A DNA stretch of 64,000 bases, taken from NCBI GenBank assembly GCA_028282325.1, contig JANQID010000119.1, forward strand, positions 1-64,000. The letters run 5' to 3'. The notes beneath the pieces were generated by a model that was not told where the DNA came from, did no database searches, and saw only the letters and a list, made by a program, of their open reading frames with translations. Origin of the DNA: Chloroflexaceae bacterium (GTDB taxonomy: Bacteria > Chloroflexota > Chloroflexia > Chloroflexales > Chloroflexaceae). Below, in pieces: positions 55,583 through 64,000 of this stretch. How positions within the stretch are numbered: position 1 is the stretch's first letter; every line of letters starts with the position of its first letter. Made by a program: the position numbers and the translations under genes.

Positions 55583-57541
55583 ATGCGTCGCATACACAGG
55601 TTTGTGTTCGTGCTGTTCATTCTGGTATCGCTCGGTTCGCTCAGTCCTTCGTTCATTGTCCGCGCCGAGTCGCCGAGTTCGTTCGCCAGCGTGCAGCCGG
55701 TAGTCGCACCACTGCAACCGACCACCGTTCATGTGAACATTCCCGACTACGACGGCCCGGCGACGCTGTTGGCATTCGACAGCGCCGGTCGTTCGGCCGG
55801 AACGTTTCCTCTGACCATATACGGCGGCTTCGGCAGCGTTCAGGTCACGCCGCGCGGCGCGCTGGGCGATCACTGGGCGGCGCTGTTTGCCAACGGACGA
55901 CAGGTGGCCAATGGAGCGCTCTATCGCCTTGACGCCGCAACCACCGTCCAGACCGGCATCGCCGCGTTCGATCAACTTTATGGCCGCGTGCATGATTTTA
56001 TGCTGCAAGACAAACTCGGCTATTGGCTTGATGACGCCTATGTCCAGGGGTATCGCTCGCCCGACAGCCCATTGCTCTGGCTGCGCGATCATCACTATCA
56101 GAGCCGGGGCTTTCGCTATTTCGAAAGCGATCTGACCAGCCTGCCGGATGCATTTCGCCGCGCGCAGCAACCCGACGGCAGCCTGCCCGACTTCCTGGCT
56201 CGCCCGGAGTCGAACATTGCCGCCTATCGCACGCCAGTCGAAGCCGATGTTGAATATCTGTTTGTCCAGGCGGTGTACGAAACCTGGCAAATCACCGGTG
56301 ACGATGAATGGCTGCGCGCCAATCTTCCGGCGATGCAACGCGCGATCGACTACACCCTTACCAGCCCGCTGCGCTGGGAACCGACGCTCGGCTTGGTCAA
56401 ACGCCCATTCACCATCGACACCTGGGACTTCGAGTATGGCCCTTCTACGATTGATCCGCACAGCGGCCAGTTGGCGCCGCGTCACGGGATCGATGACCAG
56501 ACCAAATGGGGCATTTTTCACGGTGACAACACTGGCCTGGCGCAGGCGCTGCGCTCGTTGGCGACGGTCGAAGAACACTTCGGCTTGTGGGAATCGTCCT
56601 GGTATCGCCGCGATCTGGCCAATCAAATTATGCAACGGCTCAACGCACTGAGCTGGAACGGCGACTTCTATACCCATCACGTCAAGCTTGTTCCCTTCGA
56701 CGTACCCGGCGTGGACGAGGCGGCGCAACTGAGCCTGTCGAATGCCCTGGCCCTCAATCGCGACGTTCTGACGGTTGAACAGGGGCGGGCTATCCTCGCC
56801 GAATATTTGCGCCGCCGGATGCACCCCAACAACATTGCATTCGTCGAATGGTGGAGCATCGATCCGCCGTTCCCCTTTGGCAGTTTTGGTCTGGCCGGTC
56901 GTTTGGGCGAAGGGCCGGGCGAGTATGTCAACGGCGGTGTGATGCCGCTGGTTGGCGGCGAGTTGTCGCGCGGCGCGTTCCGTTACGGCTACGAAGGCTA
57001 CGGGTTCGACATCTTGCGCCGCTATTACGAGCTGATCAAGCGCACAAACACGACCTATCTCTGGTACCATCCCACCGGCGGGCATAGCCTCAGCCCTGAC
57101 ACATTGCCGACCGACGGTTGGGGCGCCAGCGCCATGTTGGCGGCGCTGATCGAAGGCGCTGCGGGCATCGAAGATACAGGCGGGCGCTATCGCAGCGTGA
57201 CGATCAGCCCGCGCTGGCCGGCCGCCGTCGAAGACGACATCACCGACGTGTACGCTGCAGCGCGGTATGCGGCCAACGACAGCTATGCAGCCTATCGCTG
57301 GACCTACGAGAAACGCTTTGTCTACAGTGATCAGTCGCGCCTGCTCTTCGAGGCGACCGGCAGCGGCGAACGGATGCAGTTGCGTTTGCTGCTGCCCGGC
57401 GTGCTGCGCGAAGTCCGGCAGGTTGAACTCAACGGCCAACCGGTCGCTCCCGTCATTGAAACGGTCGGTGAAAGCCGCTATCTCATCGTTCAGGCCAGCG
57501 GCCCAATTGTTCAGGTACAGATCGTTTTCTCACATCGATAG
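55583..57541 (+). CDS. Secreted six-hairpin glycosidase-like protein
   Basis: 652 residues from ATG 55583; upstream in-frame sequence is not supported. Signal peptide FVFVLFILVSLGSLSPSFIVRAES. A beta-sandwich about 40-125 (ATLLAFDSAGRSAGTFPLTI), then an (alpha/alpha)6 part: DSPLLWLRDHHYQSRGFRYF, YRTPVEADVEYLFVQAVYETWQITGDDEWLRANLPAMQRAIDY, DTWDFEYGPSTID, SWNGDFYTHHVK and YGYEGYGFDILRRYYE; a C-terminal beta domain (about 590-652). GH15/GH63/GH78-like fold; the activity cannot be told. It converges with trpB2. Confidence 0.75.
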   Translation: MRRIHRFVFVLFILVSLGSLSPSFIVRAESPSSFASVQPVVAPLQPTTVHVNIPDYDGPATLLAFDSAGRSAGTFPLTIYGGFGSVQVTPRGALGDHWAALFANGRQVANGALYRLDAATTVQTGIAAFDQLYGRVHDFMLQDKLGYWLDDAYVQGYRSPDSPLLWLRDHHYQSRGFRYFESDLTSLPDAFRRAQQPDGSLPDFLARPESNIAAYRTPVEADVEYLFVQAVYETWQITGDDEWLRANLPAMQRAIDYTLTSPLRWEPTLGLVKRPFTIDTWDFEYGPSTIDPHSGQLAPRHGIDDQTKWGIFHGDNTGLAQALRSLATVEEHFGLWESSWYRRDLANQIMQRLNALSWNGDFYTHHVKLVPFDVPGVDEAAQLSLSNALALNRDVLTVEQGRAILAEYLRRRMHPNNIAFVEWWSIDPPFPFGSFGLAGRLGEGPGEYVNGGVMPLVGGELSRGAFRYGYEGYGFDILRRYYELIKRTNTTYLWYHPTGGHSLSPDTLPTDGWGASAMLAALIEGAAGIEDTGGRYRSVTISPRWPAAVEDDITDVYAAARYAANDSYAAYRWTYEKRFVYSDQSRLLFEATGSGERMQLRLLLPGVLREVRQVELNGQPVAPVIETVGESRYLIVQASGPIVQVQIVFSHR

Positions 57542-57559
57542 CGTCGATCAGGTGAAGAG

Positions 57560-57604
57560 CCGCGAGCCGAGAACACGGAAAGGCGTCTCGGTTCGCGGTT
57601 TCTT
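57560..57604. terminator. Bidirectional terminator between the glycosidase-like gene and trpB2
   Basis: CCGCGAGCCGAG / CTCGGTTCGCGG, one G-U type mismatch, with TTTCTTG on the plus side. It sits between convergent genes. Confidence 0.65.
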
Positions 57605-57613
57605 GTGCGTTGA

Positions 57614-58972
57614 TCAGCCAACCTGAGGCAGGCTGGACAGCGCCGCTTCGACTTCCGCGCGGCTGTACTCGTGGTCTTCAAGCTTGCCAGCCAGGTAGTC
57701 CGTGTAGGCCTGCATATCAAAGTGGCCGTGGCCGCTCAGGTTGAACAGGATCGCGCGACTCACGCCCTCCTCCTTGCAGCGCAATGCCTCGTCGATCGTC
57801 GCCTTCACGGCGTGCGAAGTTTCCGGCGCAACAATGATGCCCTCGGCCCGCGCAAAGGTGACGGCTGCGGCGAAGCATCCAAGCTGCGTCTCTGCGCACG
57901 GCTCGATGTGGCCCAGTTCCATCACATGGCTCACCAGCGGCGACATACCGTGATAGCGCAGGCCGCCGGCGTGAATGCCTTCGGGAACGAAGGTATTGCC
58001 GAGCGTATGCATCTTCACCAGCGGCGTCAGGTGGGTAGTGTCGCCGAAGTCATAGGTATAGACGCCTTTGGTGAGCGTCGGGCACGAAGCCGGTTCGACC
58101 GCAACAACGCGAATGTTGCGCCCGCCGCGCAGCTTCGCGCCGATGAAGGGAAAGACAAGCCCCGCGAAGTTGCTGCCGCCGCCGGTGCAGCCGATCACCA
58201 CATCAGGATAATCGTCGGCCAGCGTCATTTGCTCGATTGCCTCCTGGCCGATCACGGTCTGGTGCAGCATCACGTGATTGAGCACGCTGCCCAACGAATA
58301 CTTTGTATCGTCGGACATCGCGGCGGCTTCGACCGCCTCGCTGATCGCGATGCCGAGACTGCCAGTGCTATCGGGGTGCTCGGCCAGAATCTGGCGTCCG
58401 GCGTTGGTTTCAGTGCTGGGGCTGGCCACGACGCGTGCGCCATAGGTCTCCATCAACGCTCGGCGATAGGGTTTCTGGTTGTAGCTCACCTTCACCATAT
58501 ACACCACGACATCCAGGTCAAACATCGCGCCTGCCATCGCCAGCGACGAGCCCCACTGGCCCGCGCCGGTCTCAGTGGTCAGCCGCTTCACGCCTTCTTG
58601 CTTGTTGTAATAAGCCTGCGCGACAGCGGTGTTCGGCTTGTGGCTGCCGCCCGGGCTGATACCCTCGTACTTGTAGTAGATCCGCGCCGGCGTGTCGAGC
58701 GCCTTCTCCAGCCGCCGCGCACGGAACAGCGGCGACGGTCGCCACTGGCGATAGATCGCCTGCACTTCTTCGGGAATGTCGATCGTCGGTTCCTGGCTGA
58801 CCTCCTGGGCGATCAACGCCATAGGAAAGAGCGGGGCCAGATCAGCCGGGCCAATCGGCTGGCCGGTGCCTGGATGCAGCACGGGCGGCACCGGAACGGG
58901 TAAGTCGGCTTGAATGTTGTACCACGACGTGGGCATACGGTCTTCGGTCAACACATACTTCACGGTGTCCAT
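57614..58972 (-). CDS. trpB2: Tryptophan synthase beta-like (TrpB2) enzyme
   Basis: 452 residues from ATG 58972 (GAGGAGG about 12 nt upstream; a long in-frame extension belongs to the T-box). It matches the long TrpB2 type: [47 protein letters not shown] (PLP Lys in SHKPN), [30 protein letters not shown] (phosphate loop) and [18 protein letters not shown]. It condenses indole with serine, usually without TrpA. It is under T-box control, so Trp supply is its likely role. Confidence 0.93.
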   Translation of the reverse strand: MDTVKYVLTEDRMPTSWYNIQADLPVPVPPVLHPGTGQPIGPADLAPLFPMALIAQEVSQEPTIDIPEEVQAIYRQWRPSPLFRARRLEKALDTPARIYYKYEGISPGGSHKPNTAVAQAYYNKQEGVKRLTTETGAGQWGSSLAMAGAMFDLDVVVYMVKVSYNQKPYRRALMETYGARVVASPSTETNAGRQILAEHPDSTGSLGIAISEAVEAAAMSDDTKYSLGSVLNHVMLHQTVIGQEAIEQMTLADDYPDVVIGCTGGGSNFAGLVFPFIGAKLRGGRNIRVVAVEPASCPTLTKGVYTYDFGDTTHLTPLVKMHTLGNTFVPEGIHAGGLRYHGMSPLVSHVMELGHIEPCAETQLGCFAAAVTFARAEGIIVAPETSHAVKATIDEALRCKEEGVSRAILFNLSGHGHFDMQAYTDYLAGKLEDHEYSRAEVEAALSSLPQVG

Positions 58973-59070
58973 ACGGTAGCTGCGCCTCCTCGTTGCAGAA
59001 TTCCTGCGTACTGATTCAGACCTGTTTCGGCCTCGCAATCCGTGGTACGCGTCACGTCCGCGCGGCCAAC

Positions 59071-59398
59071 AAAAAACTCTCGATCCAACATTGGATCGAG
59101 AGACGAAAACAATTCGCGGTGCCACTCTCGTTCGTCGGCGCTTACATCCGACGCACTCTGCGAGCGCCGTTACTTCTGGCAAGCGATAACACAAACCAGG
59201 AGCATTCGAAGCTCAGCGCCCTGATAACGGCGGCGTTCCCGGCGACTACTACACGATTTTACATATTGGCTGCCCGACAGCCATCTCAAATCGTTTCGCT
59301 CCGCAACTCCCAGGCCCATTCCGCACCTGTGCTTGCATCGGTCTCACACCTTCCGCCGACTCTCTGAGCAGCACCGCTGGCGCGTACTTTTCCTGTTC
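59071..59398 (-). ncRNA. T-box riboswitch (tryptophan type) upstream of trpB2
   Basis: On the minus strand, in order: AGAGAG (59360-59365) of stem I, a Gly-rich stem with TGG candidates for the specifier near 59310-59318, the T-box core GAGTGGCACCGCGAATTG (core plus-strand 59115-59125), and a terminator CTCTCGATCCAA/TTGGATCGAGAG (59077-59102) followed by TTTTTT. The antiterminator bulge TGGC pairs with a GCCA end, matching the G73 discriminator of bacterial tRNA-Trp. Uncharged tRNA-Trp is expected to turn on trpB2. Confidence 0.9.
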
Positions 59399-59427
59399 AT
59401 TGTTGTTGAGATTATGAAATTAGCGAG

Positions 59428-59457
59428 AGTATAGCATGTGACTCTCAAACATGTCAA
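59428..59457 (-). promoter_or_regulatory. Promoter of the T-box/trpB2 unit
   Basis: Minus strand TTGACA (59452-59457), an 18-bp spacer and TATACT (59428-59433). It starts directly at the stop codon of the upstream ABC permease gene (59458), so trpB2 has its own promoter. Confidence 0.8.
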
Positions 59458-60225
59458 TCACTGCGCGCTAAAGATAAGATCGCGACGCGAAAATGCATAG
59501 ATCGCCAACCCCAGCAACGAGATGAGCAGCATCAGTTGGGCGAGCAGATTCACCGGCGCAGCTATGGTGCTATAATCACGCGTCATCGAGAGCTGGAAGC
59601 CATAGAATGCTGGCACAAGCGGCGCGCCCAGAACAGCCTGCACCGCACGCAACACATCGATAACCGTCACCGGCAATGAATCGAGAAATGGCCCGCTGAT
59701 AAAGCTGCCCGAAAAAGCCAGAGCAATGAGCCCCAACACAAACAGTCGCCATCCAGGTGAAAAGACCAGCGGCGAGAGCATCAGCAACAGAGCCGATAGC
59801 AGAGCGGCATTCAGGAGCAGGGGCAACGTCCCCAATCCCCATCCGGCCAGCGTCAAATTCGTCGGCGGGTTGAGGAAGGCTGATGTCAGGCAGACCAGAC
59901 CGTAAACGCCGCTCACAATAGCCAATGCGCTGGCGAAAAGGCCAATCAAGTACTGGGCGCGATTCAGCTTGCGCACCAGCAGAACATATCCCTGGGGGCG
60001 GTCGCCGAGACCGATAACGGCTGACATCGTGTAAAGCGTCAATGCCGGGGCAAACACGCCGGTCACGGTGAAGAAGTACTCGGCGTCGATGCTCTGGCCT
60101 GAACGGCGCAGGAAAATGTACCAGAATGTAGCCGCCGCAATCAGTTCAAGCAAAATACGCGCCGAGCGCAGATATTCAAGCAACGTAAAACCGGTAAAAC
60201 GTAGTGTACGCAGAATAGCTTGCAT
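59458..60225 (-). CDS. ABC-2 type transporter membrane subunit
   Basis: 255 residues, AGGAG 10 nt before ATG 60225. Six hydrophobic segments, e.g. ARILLELIAAATFWYIFL, FFTVTGVFAPALTLYTMSAV, LNAALLSALLLMLSPLVF, LFVLGLIALAFSGSFISG. It follows the ATPase gene (32-bp gap), so is its partner. Substrate unknown; probable export or a lipid/antibiotic-related role. Confidence 0.72.
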   Translation of the reverse strand: MQAILRTLRFTGFTLLEYLRSARILLELIAAATFWYIFLRRSGQSIDAEYFFTVTGVFAPALTLYTMSAVIGLGDRPQGYVLLVRKLNRAQYLIGLFASALAIVSGVYGLVCLTSAFLNPPTNLTLAGWGLGTLPLLLNAALLSALLLMLSPLVFSPGWRLFVLGLIALAFSGSFISGPFLDSLPVTVIDVLRAVQAVLGAPLVPAFYGFQLSMTRDYSTIAAPVNLLAQLMLLISLLGLAIYAFSRRDLIFSAQ

Positions 60226-60257
60226 ACTACGGCGTCTCCTGCGACGTCGGCTCGCGG

Positions 60258-61337
60258 CTAACGCTTCTCATCTGAGCCATCGGTTTGATCAGCGCCTTTC
60301 GCCTCATCGTTGCCGTTTGGCCGCGCGTTAAGGTATCGGTTGAGCAGATCCTTCAGCAACGGGTCTCTAACATCGAAGCCGGGCGACAGTAATGATTCAG
60401 ACGTCTCATCGACTGGCGGCGAGGGGAAAAACGCCGGCGCTTCATCCTGAACAGCTTGAAGATAGAGCCGTTCGAGCGGCCGCTCCAGCGGATTCAACGA
60501 CAAGATCGTGACATGCGCATCGGTCAATGCGCGCAACACCTCATGTTGTAGGCTCTGGTTATTGGGATGCAACAAAATGGTGTGATCGCCATACTTGATG
60601 TTTGGCGAAATACGGGCCAGGCGGATGCGCGTTTCAGGGGACAGGCGATCGACCTGAATGCTGACGCTGACGTCGCTGCTGCGCAATTGATGCACGTTGG
60701 CTTCGGCGATTAGTCGACCGTTGGCGAGGACGCCGACATCATCGCATAATTCTTCGATTTCACCGAGTTGATGGCTGCAAAGAAAAATCGTATGTCCGCT
60801 GGATCGCAGCTCGGCCAGCAGATCCAGCACATCACGCTGGCCGGACGGATCGAGGCCGCTGGTCGGCTCATCGATCACCAGCAACTCCGGATCGGCGAGC
60901 AACGCCTGCGCGATTCCCAGGCGTTGCAGCATACCCTTCGAATACTTCTCCAGCATGCGGTTGGCTACATTAACTAGTCCAGCGCGCTCAAGCTCTTCTT
61001 CGACGCGTTGGCGGAGCAGGGCGGCATCCATATCGCTAAACTGGCCCAGGAAACGCAGGTACTCGCGTGCGCTATAACGCATATGGTAGCGAAGTCGCTC
61101 AGGTACGTAGCCAATCCGACCGCGAACGCGCTCAAGATTGCGCGTACCAAGAACGTTGATCGTTCCGCGGTTCGCTTTCAAGAAGCCCAGCATCAGGTGA
61201 ATCAAAGTGGTTTTGCCGGCGCCATTCGGACCCAAAAGACCGTACACCCGCCCCTGCATCACGCGGAGGTTCAGATCCTCCAGAACTGGAAAATCGCCGT
61301 AGGATTTATATACCTGCTCAATTTCAATAGCATACAT
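60258..61337 (-). CDS. ABC transporter ATP-binding protein (ABC-2 exporter type)
   Basis: 359 residues. Walker A GLLGPNGAGKTTLIHLMLG, signature KYSKGMLQRLGIAQALLADP, Walker B LLVIDEPTSGLDPSG, His-switch CSHQLGEIEELCDDV. The C-terminal extension (about 215-359) includes VHQLRSSDVSVSIQVD and an acidic/charged tail (NDEAKGADQTDGSDEK). The domain after the ATPase is as in NatA/CcmA-like drug exporters. It partners the membrane subunit at 59458. Confidence 0.9.
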   Translation of the reverse strand: MYAIEIEQVYKSYGDFPVLEDLNLRVMQGRVYGLLGPNGAGKTTLIHLMLGFLKANRGTINVLGTRNLERVRGRIGYVPERLRYHMRYSAREYLRFLGQFSDMDAALLRQRVEEELERAGLVNVANRMLEKYSKGMLQRLGIAQALLADPELLVIDEPTSGLDPSGQRDVLDLLAELRSSGHTIFLCSHQLGEIEELCDDVGVLANGRLIAEANVHQLRSSDVSVSIQVDRLSPETRIRLARISPNIKYGDHTILLHPNNQSLQHEVLRALTDAHVTILSLNPLERPLERLYLQAVQDEAPAFFPSPPVDETSESLLSPGFDVRDPLLKDLLNRYLNARPNGNDEAKGADQTDGSDEKR

Positions 61338-61373
61338 GGCGTCGGGCGCTTACTCGAACATCTGAGGCATATG

Positions 61374-62213
61374 CTACAGGTTCTGTATGATGGCCAAATA
61401 AAGCACCGCTGCCGTACTGAGCGGCAGTACGCGAAATAGGCATATGTGCAAAATCTCCGGTAACGGCAGCCGCGGCCATATGCCATCCAGGCGGCGAAAA
61501 ATCACACTAATTGCAAGCCAACCGCCGGCCAGTTCAACCATCGCCAGTGCATTCGGCGCAACCGACAGCGGCAACAATGCAACCAGACTTGTCGCTAGCA
61601 GGGCGGCTGAACCAACATGGCGAGCGATGGCGTTGACGGCTTTGACCGCATCGGGCAATCCTTGATCGGAGCCTTCCGGCGTCACGCTGACTTCGGCAGT
61701 ATATGGCCCCCAACTCATCGCTGCGGGCAATGCGAAGCCGGCCGCCAGAACGGTGAGGAGATGAGCGGGTAGCGTAAGCCAGCGCCAATCGGCGTACAAG
61801 ATCAGCCCGACCGCCAATCCCATCCAGAGCCAGGATCGGCTGGCTACGCCGATCTGCGCTCGGCGTATCGCAGCACGTACGATAAGCGGATCGCCAGCCG
61901 TCAACGCAGGCAAAATAGGCGCAAGGAAAGCCAGTTCCAACGCCATCCAGGCCCAGATCCAGGCGAGCATCGACGGCTCCGCGGGATTGTATGGCCATGG
62001 CAGAAGCGCCATGCCAATGCCCGCTAAAGCGATGCTGACTATGGCCAGCGCGCCCTCACGGTATTGAAGAGCGCTTCGAAGGTTCGACCAGCGATACGGG
62101 TTTCCCGACGCGCTGTCAACAACACGCCAATAAAGCCATCCCAGTCCGAAGGTCACGAGCAGACCGGGATAGACAAGCACACTGATCGCAATGTTGATCA
62201 GGCTAAATTCCAT
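61374..62213 (-). CDS. Multipass membrane protein, possibly NuoH/HyfC-like
   Basis: 279 residues, seven or eight hydrophobic segments: INIAISVLVYPGLLVTFGLGWLYWR, GALAIVSIALAGIGMALLPWPYNP, WIWAWMALELAFLAPILP, SWLWMGLAVGLILYADW, LTLPAHLLTVLAAGFALP, HVGSAALLATSLVALLPL and LFRVLPLSTAAVLYLAII. The position beside a NuoN-like subunit suggests a membrane subunit of a complex-I-like or Mrp-like assembly, but the NuoH signature is not visible. Uncertain. Confidence 0.5.
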   Translation of the reverse strand: MEFSLINIAISVLVYPGLLVTFGLGWLYWRVVDSASGNPYRWSNLRSALQYREGALAIVSIALAGIGMALLPWPYNPAEPSMLAWIWAWMALELAFLAPILPALTAGDPLIVRAAIRRAQIGVASRSWLWMGLAVGLILYADWRWLTLPAHLLTVLAAGFALPAAMSWGPYTAEVSVTPEGSDQGLPDAVKAVNAIARHVGSAALLATSLVALLPLSVAPNALAMVELAGGWLAISVIFRRLDGIWPRLPLPEILHICLFRVLPLSTAAVLYLAIIQNL

Positions 62214-62305
62214 ATATTCGACACGTAGCGAATGCGACTAACCCACGCTACCACAACAAACGCTTTTATCCAGACGACCGGGCGTTGGCATATTCGGCGC
62301 TGCGT

Positions 62306-63757
62306 CTACAATGCGCGCACAAACGCCAGACTCCGAATCACATCGTCAATAGTCGCCAATACAGGCTCCGGATAGACGCCAATACCGAGACATATCATGA
62401 GCAGTAGCATCGCCAGGATAGCAGGTCCGCGCGGCTCCGGATCCAGACGCCGTTCAGGAGGGCGATCAATCTCGATTTCGCCGAGCAACGCCGGTTCAGA
62501 GACCGGAGCTTCGTCACCCTGTCCGAGCAGCCATTCATGAGCGAGCTTCATCAACGCTAGCCCGCCCAATACAGTGGCGACAACCAGTGCGACAAGATCG
62601 ATCCAACCTTGTTGAGCGGCAGCCTGATAAATCAACAGCTTGCTCGCAAAACCATTGAACGGCGGCAAGCCGAGCAAAGCCAATCCGCCGCTGATCAAAC
62701 CTGCGCCAGCGACTGGCCAGCGCCACAGCAAGTCACGACGCACCACATTCGCCGGGCGACCATCGGGCTGTTCGAGCAATCCCAGGCTAATAAACAGCAA
62801 CGTCACCGACAGCGTCTGATTCAACGCCTCGAACATAGCGCCGGCCAGACCGACTGTTGATACCGAAACAAGCCCGTAGAAAATCATCCCGGCATTGTAG
62901 ACCAGCAGATAAGCCAGGGATCGTCGCATTGATGTTTGAGCGAATGCCAGCAGCCCCCCGGCGATACTGGTGACAATACCACCAATTCGCAACACTCCCA
63001 ACCCGAAAGCGTTTTCCGTTAACAACGCCGGGAAACTCTGGAACGTGAGCACCAGCACCAACAGACCGATCACATTAAAGACGGCTATAACCAATGCCGA
63101 AACAAGGGGAGCAGCATCTTCAACCACATCTACGAGCCAGGCGTGAAACGGCGCCAGAGCCAGGCGCAAAGCAAAACCGGCGGACAGCAGCCCCAGAATA
63201 AAACGCGCCAACGGAATGCGGCCAGAAACTTCGCCCGGGCGGTAGATGTCGGTCAGCACAAAACTGAGATACATCAGCACACCAGCCAGAACCATTAACA
63301 CCAGATATTTTAGCGCGCTGGCGATCGTCCGCGTTGCAAGCAGCGCGCTTGTCCCGGTCGGCATATCAACAATAGCAAGCACGATCACCAGACTGGCTCC
63401 GATAAGCAATAGTGAGACAATAAAGAGATCTTGCAACAACAGCGTCGTGCTTGCCAGTGACAGCACCAGAAGCATCACCGGCACAAAATTCTCACCATGC
63501 GGCAGATGCAATGATGCAATAAACGCAGTGATGCCAATGCCCAAGAAAATGAGCATAAACAGACGGTTCAACGCATTCAACGTAAGCGTCGTACCTAGAA
63601 GGCGCGCCGGAGCGTCGAGTGGTATTTGTGCCGCCAGCGCGATCTGAATCAACATCGTCGCTACTGCCGCCGTGATGACCAGGACAGTGCGCTGACGCAG
63701 AACAAAACACGTTGCCGCCATCGAAATTGGAAAGAAAATGAGCAGCAGATAGAGCAT
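62306..63757 (-). CDS. Complex I/Mrp antiporter-like proton-translocating subunit (NuoN/MnhD type)
   Basis: 483 residues, about 13 or 14 TM segments. Proton_antipo_M features: LVLSLASTTLLLQDLFIVSLLL, ALKYLVLMVLAGVLMYLSF, APFHAWLVDVVEDAAPLVSALVIAVFNVIGLL, RIGGIVTSIAGGLLAFAQTSMRRSLAYLLVYNAGMIFYGLVS and GLPPFNGFASKLLIYQAA. The Lys/His positions in LAPFHAWLVDVVEDAAP (usually a Lys-rich ...LPDVYEGAP) and GFASK match the family. Preceded by a small subunit-like gene. Part of a proton-pumping or antiport complex; which one cannot be decided. Confidence 0.85.
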   Translation of the reverse strand: MLYLLLIFFPISMAATCFVLRQRTVLVITAAVATMLIQIALAAQIPLDAPARLLGTTLTLNALNRLFMLIFLGIGITAFIASLHLPHGENFVPVMLLVLSLASTTLLLQDLFIVSLLLIGASLVIVLAIVDMPTGTSALLATRTIASALKYLVLMVLAGVLMYLSFVLTDIYRPGEVSGRIPLARFILGLLSAGFALRLALAPFHAWLVDVVEDAAPLVSALVIAVFNVIGLLVLVLTFQSFPALLTENAFGLGVLRIGGIVTSIAGGLLAFAQTSMRRSLAYLLVYNAGMIFYGLVSVSTVGLAGAMFEALNQTLSVTLLFISLGLLEQPDGRPANVVRRDLLWRWPVAGAGLISGGLALLGLPPFNGFASKLLIYQAAAQQGWIDLVALVVATVLGGLALMKLAHEWLLGQGDEAPVSEPALLGEIEIDRPPERRLDPEPRGPAILAMLLLMICLGIGVYPEPVLATIDDVIRSLAFVRAL

Positions 63758-63774
63758 AGGATACAGCGCTTATT

Positions 63775-64000
63775 TCAGCGCTTATATAATTCGTCCAATT
63801 CAAGCGTCTTGAGTCGTCCGTACAGCAAACCGCTCAGATATGCAATTGTCAACGCCAGCAAGATCGTGACCAGACTGAGAAGCGTGAGGGGTATAACCCC
63901 TACGCCGCTGGCTTGCGGGCTGCTCACTACGGAAGTGTACAACAAATCGATGCTGCTGGTGCAGAGCAGCAATCCAAGACCGATTTTGAGCAAATCCCCG
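63775..64000 (-). CDS. Partial small membrane subunit (NuoK/MnhC-like), 5' end outside the window
   Basis: The frame is open to the right edge; at least 72 residues are visible. GLGLLLCTSSIDLLYTSVV and VIPLTLLSLVTILLALTIAYLSGLLYGRLKTLELDELYKR give two TM helices and a charged C-terminus, as in NuoK/MnhC/HyfE small subunits. It ends 17 bp before the NuoN-like gene, matching the small-then-large subunit order of Mrp and complex I-type operons. The beginning, and so the start codon, is not seen. Confidence 0.5.
   Translation of the reverse strand, partial: GDLLKIGLGLLLCTSSIDLLYTSVVSSPQASGVGVIPLTLLSLVTILLALTIAYLSGLLYGRLKTLELDELYKR

Noticed and set aside
55526-57439. Open frame of 637 residues on the strand opposite the glycosidase-like gene.
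   Set aside because: A shadow of a GC-rich coding sequence: repetitive composition without motifs, and the plus-strand protein has a signal peptide and fold signatures.

Overview
The window is a stretch of bacterial chromosome from what looks like a Chloroflexota (Chloroflexi) member, most likely class Chloroflexia (Roseiflexus/Chloroflexus/Kouleothrix-like). The reasons are indirect: high GC, many copies of a ~105-bp dispersed repeat containing 'GGTCATTCTGAGCGCAGCGA', a menaquinone-type prenyltransferase domain, a membrane pyrophosphatase, separate accD-accA genes, a T-box riboswitch, and no outer-membrane biogenesis genes. No rRNA, tRNA, CRISPR array, transposase or origin was seen.

Layout. 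1-9 kb: YtxH-like protein, YugP-type zinc protease, a decayed uridine kinase, CPBP protease and MFS transporter, a leftward DUF2089 / SHOCT-like / beta-solenoid operon behind an operator-like repeat cluster, an acetyltransferase and an MA-type metallopeptidase. 9-15 kb: a four-gene rsgA operon, an apparently monocistronic 42-residue peptide gene, and a histidine kinase followed by a PstS-like binding protein. 15-24 kb: Yip1-like protein, cysteine desulfurase, TPR protein, K+-independent H+-pyrophosphatase, accD-accA. 24-30 kb: a prkA-yeaH-spoVR operon with a fourth unknown gene, behind a near-consensus promoter and a ~320-nt leader; then prmC, a coiled-coil membrane protein and an alpha/beta hydrolase.

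33-48 kb is accessory in character and bounded by repeats. It has a TetR-controlled acyltransferase and an orphan FtsX-type permease, with the TetR operator overlapping a consensus promoter. Next is a two-component system followed by a lipoprotein with a probable TIM-barrel and a secreted seven-blade propeller plus alpha-toroid protein. After three tandem repeats and a 113-bp MITE-like element come a DUF3179 lipoprotein and an SsuABC-type ABC transporter. Its permease is fused in one frame to a MenA/UbiA-type prenyltransferase, the most unusual protein architecture in the window.

48-64 kb: a small SWIM zinc-finger gene preceded by promoter, 19-codon leader ORF and terminator hairpin (an attenuator-like layout); GDPD, glucosaminidase, tsaD, a second copy of the 113-bp element, trpE, trpS, a sugar isomerase, a secreted six-hairpin glycosidase-like protein, trpB2 behind a tryptophan-type T-box, an ABC-2 exporter, and the start of a complex I/Mrp-like membrane gene cluster that runs off the right edge.

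All functions are inferred from reading the translations and motifs; no database search was possible. Starts were chosen from visible Shine-Dalgarno sequences where present.
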